Positions 18,558 to 28,259 are shown, counted from the stretch's first letter. The stretch is DNA of 64,000 bases from Dyella humicola (GCF_026283945.1 NZ_JAPDPC010000001.1:248001-312000); one strand, 5' to 3'. The notes: generated by a model not told the origin, from the sequence alone. Numbers and translations are program-made.

Positions 18558-21500
18558 ATGCAGTCACCGGACGATAAACAGCACGGCGAACTGACTACGC
18601 CTCGTAGTGACAGCGGTGGCGAGACATTGCCTGGTGTCTGGCGCAAGCTGCTGGCATCGGCGGCAGCGGGTGCGCCTTATGAACAAGGCGTGCTGGGCTT
18701 TTTCCTCGAAGTGATGCCTGAAGAAGGCATGCCCTACGCACATCTGGACGTCGCGCCCGTGCTGTTGTCCGTGGCCGAGCAGGGCGGTCGCTTCGTGCGT
18801 CCTGCGCCGCTGGACAGCAAACATCTGCAGCAACGGCCACTGCAACCGCACGAGCAGCGTCTGGCCGCTACCGTGCTCGGCCTGCCGCAGAGCTTGCGCA
18901 AGAGTCGCAGCTACGCGCGGCTGTCTGGCCACGTCGGCGATGCACTGCTGGCGGAGATTCTCGATACCTCGCCGTGTTTCCTGGGCGGCCTCGCCGGCCT
19001 GCGCGTGTCGCGCGGCAAATCGCATCAACTCAATTGGCAATGGCGTCTGGAGCAGGACGGCAGCCAGCGGCTGCTGCCTTCGTTGCCGACCAATCATCGC
19101 CTGCTGCGCATCGATGGCTTGTGGTACATGGACGCCGAGCGCGCCGAGCTGGGTCATCTGGAGGCGCCGCTGGAAGAAGCCCAGTGGCTGGACCTCCCGC
19201 CGCTGAGCCACGAATACAGCCAGATCTTGCGCGACACCTTGCCGCGCAGCCGGCTGGCGCATCGGCTGCCGCTGCCGCAGGTGCTCGGCGAAATGCGTCG
19301 CGCCGAATTGTCACCCAAGCCTGTGCTGACCCTGCACGCGCTCACCCGTCATGCCCGCCTGGCCGCCGGCACACCGCCGCTGGCCTATGCGCGCCTCGCC
19401 TTCGACTATGCTGGCGAGCGCCTGCCTGGCCGCGGCGGCGAGCCGTTGGTGCGCCGCGTGCGCAATGGCCACCTGTTCGAGATCACCCGGCGTCGCGCGG
19501 AAGAACTCTCCGCGATGGAGCAGCTGGAGCGTGCTGGCCTCACGCCGGGCGTGGATACCGAAGGCCTACCCTGGGATATTGCCGACACGTTGCCCGAAGA
19601 TGCCTGGCTTTTCCCCGGCAAAGGCTACGCGGGTGCGCTGGAAGTGAACACGCCGGCGCGCTGGCTGGCGCTGCGGCCCAAGCTCGAAGCCGAAAGCTTT
19701 GTGCTCGACTACGCGCCCAGCTTCCCGTTCGAGGTGCTGGAAGGGCCGGTGCGCTGGTACGGCAATGCGGTCGAAGATGCCGACGATCACGCCTTCGACC
19801 TAGAAATCGGCATCGAGGTCGAGGGCAAGCGGCATAACCTGCTGCCCGCCGTGGCGCAGGCCTTGGCCGAGCATCAGCTCAACCTCAGCCCCGCTCCGAA
19901 CGAGCCGGAAGACGCCGTTTGGTACGCGCCGGTGGACGAACGCCGCCGCGTGCCGGTGCGCCTGAAGGAATTGCGCGGGCTGCTTGCACCACTGGCCGAG
20001 TATCTCGAACGCCCTCGCAACAAGCTTCACCTGCCACGCGTGCAGGCGGGCCGCCTGGAAGAACTGGTCGAAGCCTTGCCCAGTGGCAGTGAGCTGGTCG
20101 CACCGGACGCGCTGCGTGGCTTCACTGCTCGCTTGCGCGATGCGGCGGAGCGGGCCAGCGATGCCGTGCCGGAAGGCCTTACGGTCGAACTGCGCCCCTA
20201 CCAGCGCGAAGGCCTGCGCTGGCTCAACGCACTCGCTGAAGCGGGGGTGGGCGGCGTGCTGGCCGACGACATGGGTTTGGGCAAGACGCTGCAGCTGATC
20301 ACTCATCTGCTCGCGCTGAAAGAGCGCGGCGCGCTGACCCAGCCCGCGCTGGTAGTGGTGCCCACCAGCCTGATTCCGAACTGGCAGGCGGAAGTGGCCC
20401 GCTTTGCCCCCGCGTTGCGCGTGCTCGCGCTGCATGGGCCGCAACGCGGCGGCGATTTCTCGCAGCTCGGCGCGCAGGACATCGTGCTGACCAGTTATGC
20501 GCTGCTGCCGCGTGACGTGGTCACGCTGCGCAAGCAGCCGTTCGCGCTGATCGTGCTGGACGAAGCGCAGCAGGTGAAGAACCCCCGCACGCAGGCACGC
20601 CGCGCGGTGCTGAGCCTGCGCGCGCCGCGCTGCATCTGTCTCACGGGCACGCCGTTGGAAAATCATCTGGGCGAGCTGTGGTCGCAGGTCGACCTCGCGG
20701 TGCCCGGCTTGCTCGGCGACGAGGGCGCGTTCCGCCGCCATTACCGCCTGCCGATCGAACGTCATCGCGATCCCGATTGCCAGGCTCGCCTCAATCGCCG
20801 CCTTGCGCCCTTCATCCTGCGCCGGACCAAGTCGCAGGTGGCGTCCGAATTGCCGCCGAAGACCGAGATCACGCGACGCGTGATCCTCGAAGGCCGCCAG
20901 CGCGAACTGTACGAGAGCCTGCGTCTGTCACTGGCCGAAGAGCTGCGCGAAGTCATCGCCCAACGCGGCATCTCGCACAGCGGCATCGTGGTGCTCGATG
21001 CCTTGCTCAAGCTGCGCCAGGTTTGCTGCGATCCGCGCCTGGTGAAGCTGGAGGCGGCGCGCGGCGTGCGCGATTCGGCCAAGTTCGAATTGTTGATGGA
21101 CATGTTGCCCGCGCTGTTGGGAGAAGGCCGCAAGGTGCTGCTGTTCTCGCAGTTCACCGAAATGCTCAAGCTGATCGCGCATGAGCTGGATCGTCATCGC
21201 ATTCGCTATGTCACGTTGACCGGTGAAACCCGTGATCGTGCCGAGCCGGTGCGCCAGTTCCAGGAAGGCGAAGTGCCGCTGTTCCTGCTCTCGCTCAAGG
21301 CGGGTGGCGTCGGCTTGAACCTCACCGCGGCAGACACCGTGATTCACTACGACCCGTGGTGGAACCCGGCTGCGGAGGCGCAGGCCTCCGATCGCGCGCA
21401 TCGCATTGGTCAGGACAAGCCGGTGTTCGTGTTCCGCCTGATCACCGGCGGCACGGTGGAAGAGCGGATCGAGGAAATGAAGGCGCGCAAGGCCGAGTTG

Positions 21501-21587
21501 GCCGAAGCCGTACTTGAAGGTGGCGGCACGCGCGAGAAGCTCAGCTTTGATCAGTCGGATCTGGATGCGTTGCTGGCGCCAGGTTGA
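18558..21587 (+). CDS. SNF2-family DEAD/DEAH box ATPase (HepA/RapA-like)
   Basis: The protein has 1009 residues. It is a DNA- or nucleoprotein-remodelling ATPase of the SNF2 superfamily. The C-terminal half carries the motor: 'LADDMGLGKTLQLITHLLAL' (motif I, about residues 570-590), 'ALIVLDEAQQVKN' (II), 'CLTGTPLENHLGELWS' (III), 'LLFSQFTEMLKLI' (IV) and 'ASDRAHRIGQDKPVF' (VI). The N-terminal ~500 residues are a family-specific domain without a zinc-binding SWIM motif that I can see. It appears monocistronic and is followed by a REP-type element. Confidence 0.9.
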   Translation: MQSPDDKQHGELTTPRSDSGGETLPGVWRKLLASAAAGAPYEQGVLGFFLEVMPEEGMPYAHLDVAPVLLSVAEQGGRFVRPAPLDSKHLQQRPLQPHEQRLAATVLGLPQSLRKSRSYARLSGHVGDALLAEILDTSPCFLGGLAGLRVSRGKSHQLNWQWRLEQDGSQRLLPSLPTNHRLLRIDGLWYMDAERAELGHLEAPLEEAQWLDLPPLSHEYSQILRDTLPRSRLAHRLPLPQVLGEMRRAELSPKPVLTLHALTRHARLAAGTPPLAYARLAFDYAGERLPGRGGEPLVRRVRNGHLFEITRRRAEELSAMEQLERAGLTPGVDTEGLPWDIADTLPEDAWLFPGKGYAGALEVNTPARWLALRPKLEAESFVLDYAPSFPFEVLEGPVRWYGNAVEDADDHAFDLEIGIEVEGKRHNLLPAVAQALAEHQLNLSPAPNEPEDAVWYAPVDERRRVPVRLKELRGLLAPLAEYLERPRNKLHLPRVQAGRLEELVEALPSGSELVAPDALRGFTARLRDAAERASDAVPEGLTVELRPYQREGLRWLNALAEAGVGGVLADDMGLGKTLQLITHLLALKERGALTQPALVVVPTSLIPNWQAEVARFAPALRVLALHGPQRGGDFSQLGAQDIVLTSYALLPRDVVTLRKQPFALIVLDEAQQVKNPRTQARRAVLSLRAPRCICLTGTPLENHLGELWSQVDLAVPGLLGDEGAFRRHYRLPIERHRDPDCQARLNRRLAPFILRRTKSQVASELPPKTEITRRVILEGRQRELYESLRLSLAEELREVIAQRGISHSGIVVLDALLKLRQVCCDPRLVKLEAARGVRDSAKFELLMDMLPALLGEGRKVLLFSQFTEMLKLIAHELDRHRIRYVTLTGETRDRAEPVRQFQEGEVPLFLLSLKAGGVGLNLTAADTVIHYDPWWNPAAEAQASDRAHRIGQDKPVFVFRLITGGTVEERIEEMKARKAELAEAVLEGGGTREKLSFDQSDLDALLAPG

Positions 21588-21592
21588 TCTGC

Positions 21593-21735
21593 CTTCTCCC
21601 TCTCCCCTTCGGGGTGATGGCTGGGGTGAGGGGTCAATCTTGCGCCAACGCTTGATCGAAGCGCGCTCAATCGAAGCGTCACCGCGAGCACCCGCCCCTC
21701 ACCTCGATCCTCTCCCCAGAGGGGAGAGGAAGAAA
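21593..21735. repeat. REPIN-like composite repeat (two inverted REP palindromes)
   Basis: The left palindrome CTCCCTCTCCCC...GGGGTGAGGGG and the right CCCCTCACC...CCTCTCCCCAGAGGGGAGAGG are inverted about 140 nt apart, with an interior containing TCGAAGCGC-type segments. An almost identical element is embedded in lhr at 31944-32082. It may terminate the SNF2 gene transcript and the convergent lipoprotein gene. Confidence 0.7.
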
Positions 21736-21740
21736 GCGTC

Positions 21741-22061
21741 TCAACGCCTCGCCCGCAACAACCCATCCACCGCCTGCTGCCACTGCGGCGACCCTACCGG
21801 CAATTGCGGCGCCTCCTGACCCAGTCGGTGCTGCACCGCGTGATTCCACTCGTCCGAGCCGGGGTCGGGTCCGTGCCCCTCGGCGTCGGTGACATGCACG
21901 CGGCTGTCGACCCACGCATACCATGCGGTGGAGCCGAGCACGGCGTTGTCGGGCACGTTCTGGGCGGACTTTGGTTGCGGCGGTTTCTGCTCGGGCGGTG
22001 GTGAGGTGGGCGAACACGCGGCGAGCAGGGCGAGCGGGAGCATGGCGAGATATCGACGCAT
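21741..22061 (-). CDS. Small lipoprotein, unknown function
   Basis: The protein has 106 residues. The N-terminus 'MRRYLAMLPLALLAACSPTS' is a signal peptide ending in a lipobox LAAC, so Cys16 would be lipidated. A Pro/Lys-rich linker follows ('PPPEQKPPQPK'), then an acidic/aromatic domain ('STAWYAWVDSRVHVTD', 'GSDEWNHAVQHRLG'). The family is not recognised. It lies downstream of the HAD gene on the same strand, about 100 nt away. Confidence 0.75.
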   Translation of the reverse strand: MRRYLAMLPLALLAACSPTSPPPEQKPPQPKSAQNVPDNAVLGSTAWYAWVDSRVHVTDAEGHGPDPGSDEWNHAVQHRLGQEAPQLPVGSPQWQQAVDGLLRARR

Positions 22062-22165
22062 GGCGGCCTCCGATCAGCGGACAGACCTTGAGACTAACCG
22101 CAGCGGTTCCCGCGGCGATGAATCGCACCTGACATGCAGGGTGCGACACGCGCACGCCACACGCC

Positions 22166-22849
22166 TCAACGGCGCGCAGCGACCTCGTCGATATGCTTGA
22201 GCAGATCCGCCGGATCTTCATACACGCGGAATGCACCGGCATCTTCCAGCTCTTCCTCGCCGTAGCCACCGGAGAGCAGGCCTACACCCAGTGCGCGCGC
22301 ACGTTGCGCCGCAAGCATGTCCCAGATGCTGTCGCCGATGACGAGGCTGTAGTGGACGTCTACGCCGAGTCGCTCTGCCGCGGTGATGAAGAGATCCGGA
22401 TCGGGTTTGGCATAGCGCACCTGATCGCGCGTCACCACCGGCACCTTCGATGGGTCGACGCCGAGCGCCTCGAGATTGTGTTGTGCCGTCTGCATGCGCC
22501 CGCTGGTGGCAATCGCCCAGGGAATCTTTTCGTCCGTGAGGAAGGCAAGTAGTTCACGCGCACCAGGCAACGGCCGTACCGCGTCCTGCGCGGCCTGCCG
22601 GTTGTACGCCTCGGCGTGCCACTGGCGCAGTCGCGTCAGCCGATCCTCGGTGATTTCTAAACCTGTTTCGCGCAACAGCATGTTGGCGAACAAGCCACCG
22701 CTCATGCCGATCTTGCGATGGATGCGCCACACCGACAGCTCGACACCTTCGCGATCGAGCGCTTCCTTCCAGGCCAGCACGTGCTGGTAAACGCTGTCAA
22801 CGAGCGTGCCGTCGAGATCGAACAGAAAGGCAGTGCCATGGTGCGACAT
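22166..22849 (-). CDS. HAD-superfamily phosphatase (phosphoglycolate-phosphatase-like)
   Basis: The protein has 227 residues from the ATG giving MSHHGTAFLFDLDGTLVDS; the longer frame to 23023 has no homologous character. HAD motif I is DLDGTLVDS near 10-18, motif II 'AIATSG' near 115, motif III Lys in 'RYAKPDPDLF', and motif IV 'GDSIWDMLAA'. The four-helix cap lies between motifs I and II. The substrate is not determinable; a small sugar phosphate or phosphoglycolate is likely. Confidence 0.88.
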   Translation of the reverse strand: MSHHGTAFLFDLDGTLVDSVYQHVLAWKEALDREGVELSVWRIHRKIGMSGGLFANMLLRETGLEITEDRLTRLRQWHAEAYNRQAAQDAVRPLPGARELLAFLTDEKIPWAIATSGRMQTAQHNLEALGVDPSKVPVVTRDQVRYAKPDPDLFITAAERLGVDVHYSLVIGDSIWDMLAAQRARALGVGLLSGGYGEEELEDAGAFRVYEDPADLLKHIDEVAARR

Positions 22850-23015
22850 GGGGTGATGCCGTTGCAAAAAAGGGTGGGCCGAGAATAGCACCAAGCGCGC
22901 TGCGTCCCTGGCGAGCACCGCACGCCAGTCGGGATTTTCTCGCTCGTCATCACGGGTAAAAAAATATGCCGTGGGATGACAGACAAATGGATTCGGCCCG
23001 TGGATCCTACGAGCG

Positions 23016-23071
23016 CCCGACAAATTGAGTAGGACAAAGATCTTTAATTTGTAGTCCTAAATCATGTCGGG
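23016..23071. repeat. Imperfect long hairpin upstream of small secreted protein
   Basis: The outer arms CCCGACA / TGTCGGG and inner arms TAGGAC / GTCCTA are nested about a common centre and separated by short unpaired stretches. The loop is AT-rich. It lies about 150 nt upstream of the gene at 23223 and behind the divergent HAD gene. Confidence 0.45.
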
Positions 23072-23222
23072 TTGAGGGGTTTCGTGATGGCCGTGCGCGC
23101 CGTGGTGCAAGGACCACGCGTGGCACGGGCCCGGCCGCGGCTATCCGGAATTCGCCCAGGGGCCGTCGGCACGCAGCTGCTTTCGGTGGCGTGGGGCGTC
23201 ATAACAGTTCGCAGGGGACGAT

Positions 23223-23570
23223 ATGAAAAGTGCAGTCACGGTTCTGGCCATGGGCTTGTGCGTAACGAGCGCTGCGCTCTATGCCGCACCACCCGTAAGC
23301 AGCGGGATGGTTCGATTCAGAGGGCTGATCGTGCAAGACACCTGCGTCAGCACGGTACCGGCCTCGCTTGACTCCGGGGCGCTACGCAAGCACTCCACTT
23401 GCGCAGACATGGCGGCCAGTGGCGGCACTGCGGCGCATGGCCCGGTCTACGACGAGTCGATGACCATGATTGCCGGCCACTCCGGCGTGGATGTGCTCGA
23501 CTACCACATCGATAACCTGCAGGGAGTATCGGTCGCGTCGGTTCATTGGCTTACCCGGGACTACGACTGA
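23223..23570 (+). CDS. Small secreted protein with fimbrial-like N-terminus
   Basis: The protein has 115 residues with a signal peptide 'MKSAVTVLAMGLCVTSAALYA'. The mature start 'GMVRFRGLIVQDTCVSTV' resembles the first strand of chaperone-usher pilins (GxVxFxGxIVxxTC). The usual C-terminal pilin strand is not recognisable and no usher or chaperone gene is nearby. It may be an orphan or degenerate pilin-like protein. Two Cys residues (in DTC and STCAD) could form a disulfide as in pilins. Confidence 0.55.
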   Translation: MKSAVTVLAMGLCVTSAALYAAPPVSSGMVRFRGLIVQDTCVSTVPASLDSGALRKHSTCADMAASGGTAAHGPVYDESMTMIAGHSGVDVLDYHIDNLQGVSVASVHWLTRDYD

Positions 23571-23668
23571 GCCGCTGTACTCGACGACTACGTCGACCTC
23601 GTGCGCTCAGGCTCGAGCAAACAGCTTCGCGTACTTACGCGGAACTACAGCTGAGCGCGTCCGCGATA

Positions 23669-23706
23669 AGAGCCCCCGCGCTCCATCTTCGAGCGTGGGG
23701 CTTTTA
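23669..23706. terminator. Bidirectional terminator between small secreted gene and glk
   Basis: GAGCCCCCGCGCTC and GAGCG-TGGGGCTTTT pair around a CATCTTC loop, ending in TTTT on the + strand at the glk stop. The 23571-23668 stretch before it holds no gene. Confidence 0.7.
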
Positions 23707-24726
23707 GCCGCCACCAGCGACCAGAGGCCTGCCCGCTTCTAGCACGGCCAGCGCGGCGGCGCCGAGCAAGCCTGGCTCGGGGTGGACCATGGCCACGGTA
23801 GGTACCTGTTCCATGGTTTCGCGGAAGCGGCCCTTGGCCTCAAAGCGCTCGCGGAAATTACCTCGCTTGATCCACGGCAACAGGATGGGCAAGACGCCAC
23901 CGGTGAGGTAGACACCGTCCCAGCCACCGAGGCTGAGCACGAGATCGCCCGCCACGCTGCCGAAGATGCCGGCCAGCGTTTCCACCGTGCGCACGCACAG
24001 CGGGTCGGTGCCCGCCTCGGCGCGCGACGTGATGTCTTCGGGTGTGTATTCCTCGGCCGGCTCACCAGCGATGTCGGCGAGGGCGAGGTAGAGATTGACC
24101 AGGCCGTTGCCGCAGATCATGCGCTCGTTGGAAACACGACCGAAGCGGTCGTTGAGGCGGTGCAGGATCTCCACGTCTTCCGCGGTGTGTGCGGCGAAAC
24201 CGGCGTGACCGCCTTCGGTTTCCAGCACGATCCAGTGAGATTCGCGGCGCAGCAGGCCGGCGACGCCCAGGCCGGTGCCCGGGCCCATCACCACATAGGT
24301 CTGCGGCTCGCGCGTACCGAGTGGCGGCAGCGGCTGCGGGCCGACCGACGACAGCTGGTCGGCGAGCAGCAGGGGCACGGCCATGGCCTGCGCGGCGAAG
24401 TCGTTGACCAGGTGCACCGAATCCATCTGCAGTTCGGTCTGCAGCGCATGCGCCGCGACCTGCCAGGGATTGTTGGTGACCTTGACCGTCTCGCCCTCAC
24501 TGATGCGACCGGCAGCGGCGATGATGCCGCGCTGGGCGCGGTGCCCGGTGTCTTCGAAGTACTGACGGATCGCGTCAGCCAGAGAGGCATAGTCCTTGAC
24601 CCGGTAACGACGAACGCTGTCTTCCATCAACGGCGCGGCGCGACCGGTATCGGCCAGAGCGAAGCGCACATTGGTGCCACCGAGGTCAGCAAGCAGGGTC
24701 GGGGCGGCACGGGCTGGCGTTCTCAT
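23704..24726 (-). CDS. glk: Glucokinase
   Basis: The protein has 340 residues from the ATG at 24726, which has AGGA 7 nt upstream; the longer frame to 24858 is not supported. It phosphorylates glucose with ATP. The phosphate-binding motif is 'LLADLGGTNVRFALADTG' near residues 11-28, and the second is 'VVMGPGTGLGVAGL'. Glucose contacts are expected in 'VHLVNDFAAQAMAV' and 'LETEGGHAGF'. It belongs to the Glk (Pfam Glucokinase) family rather than ROK. Confidence 0.95.
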   Translation of the reverse strand: MRTPARAAPTLLADLGGTNVRFALADTGRAAPLMEDSVRRYRVKDYASLADAIRQYFEDTGHRAQRGIIAAAGRISEGETVKVTNNPWQVAAHALQTELQMDSVHLVNDFAAQAMAVPLLLADQLSSVGPQPLPPLGTREPQTYVVMGPGTGLGVAGLLRRESHWIVLETEGGHAGFAAHTAEDVEILHRLNDRFGRVSNERMICGNGLVNLYLALADIAGEPAEEYTPEDITSRAEAGTDPLCVRTVETLAGIFGSVAGDLVLSLGGWDGVYLTGGVLPILLPWIKRGNFRERFEAKGRFRETMEQVPTVAMVHPEPGLLGAAALAVLEAGRPLVAGGG

Positions 24727-25080
24727 GGAGGGTCCTGGCGGAGGGGAACAATAAGCGTGACTCCCCGACGCCTGTTCGTCCAGTGGTTCACCGGGTTTTG
24801 GACGGTAATTCGGGCCCCGGAGGGCCGCCCCCACCATGCGCGGTGGCATGGTCTGCATGAACTATTCGGCGTTTCGAAACTTGCTGCGTTCCAGGAGTCC
24901 GTTCAATGCCTCAGCGACGGCCAGGCACTCGCCCCCTTCCTACCCGTCTACCCGTCCGCCCGCCTAGCCGTCATCCCCGCGAAAGCGGGGATGACGGTGA
25001 GGGAGGAGTACCGCTTTTTTGCCTATCTCTTCCCTCGTTACCGAAGGCTTGAACGGGCCCTTACAGCCTTCGTCGCATCG
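24727..25080. other. Intergenic region glk / cytochrome c, with a REP palindrome
   Basis: This 354-base region contains no convincing gene. It holds the palindrome CCGTCATCCCCGC-GAAA-GCGGGGATGACGG at 24968-24997. The glk promoter should lie at the left end. Confidence 0.6.
24968..24997. repeat. REP-type perfect palindrome
   Basis: 13-bp arms (CCGTCATCCCCGC / GCGGGGATGACGG) with a GAAA tetraloop. The core GTCATCCCCGC-GAAA-GCGGGGATGAC is a widespread proteobacterial extragenic palindrome. Confidence 0.85.
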
Positions 25081-26487
25081 CTAGTGCTGCGTGGCCGGCG
25101 TCGCACCAGGTCGCCCAGCACGCGGATCGTAGCCCGTCATCATCGGCTCTCCCGCAGGCGGCAGCCCCCGCATATGCGCCACCAGTTGCGCATCCACCAC
25201 CCCCCCGCGATTGCCCCAGCTTGAGCGCACGAAAGTCAGTATCTCGGCCACCTCATGATCCGTCAGCCGATCTCGAAACGCCGGCATGCTGAATTGACTC
25301 GGCGCGTCGCGACCCGACGGCATGGTGCCGCCATGCAAGACCAGTCGAATGACCGAACGCGGGTCGTCGCCGTTGATGATCGGGTTGCCCGCCAGCGCGG
25401 GATACACATAGCCATAGCCGTGGCCATCCGTGCGATGGCAGGTGGCGCAGTTATCGATATAGAGCTGCGCGCCGGGTGCACTCACCTTGCCGGCGAACAA
25501 GGCGTCGCGCGTCGCCTGGTCGTAGGTGACGGGCGTTTCCTGGCGCGAAGGTGTAAGCGACTTCAGAAACGTCGCGACCGCGGTGAGGTCGTCGTCACTC
25601 ATGAACTGCGTGCTGTGCTCCACCACGTCGTACATCGAGCCGAAGATGGCGCTGCGTTCGCTGCGTCCGCTCTTGAGTACAGTCACCAGCTCGGCGTCGG
25701 TCACGCTGCCGAGCCCGCTGGCCGGTTCGCCGCGCAGGCTGGGCGCAACCCAGTTGTCGCTTTCGCCGCCACTGAGGAATAACGGGCTGTTGCCCAGCGA
25801 GCGCTCCTGCAGCGTGAACGCCCGGGGCGTATGACAGGCACCGCAATGGCCCAGCCCTTCCACCAGATATTCGCCGCGCGCCAGCACCGGGTGTTGCGAC
25901 ATGGCCACCTGCATGGGTTCGACCTTCGGAGCGAACAGCCAGCGCCAATAGGTCAATGGCCAGCGCATCGACAGCGGCCAGTGAATGCGATTGGGCAGAT
26001 TGTCCTGCTCCACCGGCGTTACGCCGCGCATGAAATAGGCATACAGCGCCTGGATGTCCTGGTCGCTTACCCGTGAGAACGAAGGGAACGGCATCGCCGG
26101 GTACATGGTTTGTCCCGACGGCTTGATGCCGCGCCGCACGGCGCGCTCGAACTGACCGTAGGTGTAGCTGCCGATGCCGGTCTTCGGATCCGGCGTGATG
26201 TTGGTGCTGAAGATGGTGCCGATCGGTGAAGCAATGGGCAGCCCACCCGCAAAGGCCTTGCCGCCGGGCGCCGTATGGCAGGCGGCGCAGTCGCCGAGCC
26301 TGGCCAGGTATTCACCCTGCTTGATCTGCGCATCGGTTGGCATCGGCAACGTCGCTGCGGCATCGCCACCACCGCGGCCCAAGGCGAAGGTGGCCAACCA
26401 GGCCAGCACGACCAACACGATCAACCAGAGGACGATACGTAGCAGGGCGCCACCACCGCTACGACGACGATGGGCCAGGGTGTTCAT
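25081..26487 (-). CDS. Triheme cytochrome c subunit of membrane-bound GMC (gluconate-type) dehydrogenase
   Basis: The protein has 468 residues. It passes electrons from the flavoprotein subunit to ubiquinone at the periplasmic membrane face. An N-terminal membrane anchor ('IVLWLIVLVVLAWLATFA') precedes three heme c sites: CAACH near 57-61, CGACH near 205 and CATCH near 345. The ATG overlaps the GMC stop (ATGA), so it is the third gene of a coupled operon. Confidence 0.92.
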   Translation of the reverse strand: MNTLAHRRRSGGGALLRIVLWLIVLVVLAWLATFALGRGGGDAAATLPMPTDAQIKQGEYLARLGDCAACHTAPGGKAFAGGLPIASPIGTIFSTNITPDPKTGIGSYTYGQFERAVRRGIKPSGQTMYPAMPFPSFSRVSDQDIQALYAYFMRGVTPVEQDNLPNRIHWPLSMRWPLTYWRWLFAPKVEPMQVAMSQHPVLARGEYLVEGLGHCGACHTPRAFTLQERSLGNSPLFLSGGESDNWVAPSLRGEPASGLGSVTDAELVTVLKSGRSERSAIFGSMYDVVEHSTQFMSDDDLTAVATFLKSLTPSRQETPVTYDQATRDALFAGKVSAPGAQLYIDNCATCHRTDGHGYGYVYPALAGNPIINGDDPRSVIRLVLHGGTMPSGRDAPSQFSMPAFRDRLTDHEVAEILTFVRSSWGNRGGVVDAQLVAHMRGLPPAGEPMMTGYDPRAGRPGATPATQH

Positions 26488-28259
26488 GCCTGCACCAGGG
26501 GGCCGGGGTTCTTGAGGTAGGTCTCGCGGATCGCCTTGACCGATCGATAGGTCAGGCCGCCGATGAGGCCGGTCGGGTTGTAGCCGATGTTCTGCGGAAA
26601 CGCCGATGCGCCGGTGACAAACACGTTATGCACGTCCCAGCTTTGCTGGAAGTTGTTCAGCGCGCTGGTGTTGGGGTCCTTGCCCTGGATCACGCCGCCG
26701 GTCGTGTGCGTGGTCTGGTACTGGCGCGTGTCGTAGTGATCACCCGGTTTGCGGATGGTCTGCGCGCTCTGGCGCGGTTTCATCTGGTCGACAATCTCCT
26801 GCGCGCGGTCGGTCAGGAAGCGCGTCATCTTGTATTCGTTGTCGTGCCAATCGAAGGTCATGCGCAGCAAGGGCAGGCCGAAGCTGTCCTTGTAGGTGGG
26901 ATCAAGGTCGAGATATCGATCGCGATAGGACATCACCGAGCCGTGCGTCTGCACGCCGGTGGTATGCAGGTAGCTGTCCTTGGCGGCGCGTTTCCACTTC
27001 TCACCCCACGCGGGCGTGCCCGGCGGCAACGTCAGTTGCTGGATCGGACGTCCACCGGTTTGGCCGCCCAAAATGTAACCGCCGCCGACGAAACCGTGCG
27101 GGCCATGATCGAAATGGTCCGAGTTGAAGTCGTCGATGATCTGATTGCCACCCGAGCCTGCAGAGGCGAACGGGTTGATCGCCACGTCCTTGTCGTAGAA
27201 CAGCGCGATGCTGCTCATCATCTGGTACGCGTAGTTTTTGCCGATGACGCCGGTGCCGGTCTTCGGGTCGTACGGCTTGCCGATGCCCGACATCAGCATC
27301 AGGCGCACGTTGTGCATCTGGAAGGCGGCGACGATCACCAGGTCCGCCGGTTGCTCCACCTGCTGGCCCTGCGCATCGATATAGGTGACGCCCGTGGCAC
27401 GCTTGCCGGTGTTGTCGAGATTGACGCGGGTGACATGGCTGTTCGTACGCAGCTCGAAATTCGAGCGACGCATCAGCACCGGCAGGATGGTGGTCTGCGG
27501 CGAGGCCTTGGAATACATATAGCAGCCGAAGCGCTCGCAATAGCCGCACAGATTGCACGGGCCCAAGCGTGCCCCATACGGATTGGTGTACGGCTGCGAG
27601 GCATTCGACGAGGGCTGCGGGAATGGCTTGTGGCCGAGTGTACGTGCCGCGTCGGCGAACAGCTTGGCCGCGTAGTTGTCGGCTACGGGTGGGTTCGGAT
27701 ACTCGCGTTTGCGCGGGCCTTCGAACGGATTGCCACCGTCCTTGATTTCGCCGTTGAGATTGCCGGCGCGTCCCGACGTGCCGCAGACATATTCGAACTG
27801 ATCGAAGAACGGCTCCAGCTCGTCGTAGCTGACGCCGTAGTCCTGGATCTGCATGTCCTCCGGCATGAACTTCTTGCCGTAGCGCTGCGTGATATGGCTT
27901 TCTAACTCCATATCTTCGGGCGACGGCCGGTAATGCTGGCCGTTCCAATGGATGCCAGCGCCACCGACGTGGGTGCCGAACAGGAACGAACCGTACTGCC
28001 GATACGGCACGGCGGTTTCATCCAGCGTGTGGCGGATCGTGATGGTTTCGCGCGCCAGTGGCTGGAACAGGCCTCCACGGATGCCATAGGCCAACTCGTC
28101 GGCGCTGCGCGGATAAGCGAAATCCGGAGAGGTGTCGCGATAATCCCCGCGCTCCAGCGCGAGGATGTTGATGCCTGCATCCGCCAGTTCCATGGCCATG
28201 ATCGCGCCGGTCCAGCCAAAGCCGACGATCACCACGTCGACCGGTTTCATGCGCGTCAT
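26484..28259 (-). CDS. GMC oxidoreductase, FAD subunit (gluconate 2-dehydrogenase-like)
   Basis: The protein has 591 residues from the ATG at 28259, which overlaps the upstream stop as ATGA. The FAD-binding motif is 'VVIVGFGWTGAIMAMELADA' near 8-27. A Cys-rich segment 'GPCNLCGYCERFGCYMYSKA' near 235-254 is characteristic of the three-subunit periplasmic dehydrogenases, where it may bind an iron-sulfur cluster. The C-terminal GMC signature is 'GASAFPQNIGYNPTGLIGGL'. The protein has no signal peptide, so it should be exported in complex with the Tat-signal subunit 3. The substrate could be gluconate, 2-ketogluconate, sorbitol or another polyol. Confidence 0.9.
   Translation of the reverse strand: MTRMKPVDVVIVGFGWTGAIMAMELADAGINILALERGDYRDTSPDFAYPRSADELAYGIRGGLFQPLARETITIRHTLDETAVPYRQYGSFLFGTHVGGAGIHWNGQHYRPSPEDMELESHITQRYGKKFMPEDMQIQDYGVSYDELEPFFDQFEYVCGTSGRAGNLNGEIKDGGNPFEGPRKREYPNPPVADNYAAKLFADAARTLGHKPFPQPSSNASQPYTNPYGARLGPCNLCGYCERFGCYMYSKASPQTTILPVLMRRSNFELRTNSHVTRVNLDNTGKRATGVTYIDAQGQQVEQPADLVIVAAFQMHNVRLMLMSGIGKPYDPKTGTGVIGKNYAYQMMSSIALFYDKDVAINPFASAGSGGNQIIDDFNSDHFDHGPHGFVGGGYILGGQTGGRPIQQLTLPPGTPAWGEKWKRAAKDSYLHTTGVQTHGSVMSYRDRYLDLDPTYKDSFGLPLLRMTFDWHDNEYKMTRFLTDRAQEIVDQMKPRQSAQTIRKPGDHYDTRQYQTTHTTGGVIQGKDPNTSALNNFQQSWDVHNVFVTGASAFPQNIGYNPTGLIGGLTYRSVKAIRETYLKNPGPLVQA

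Noticed and set aside
26337-27905. 522-residue + strand ORF across the GMC operon
   Set aside because: It is antisense to the flavoprotein gene, which carries FAD and GMC signatures.
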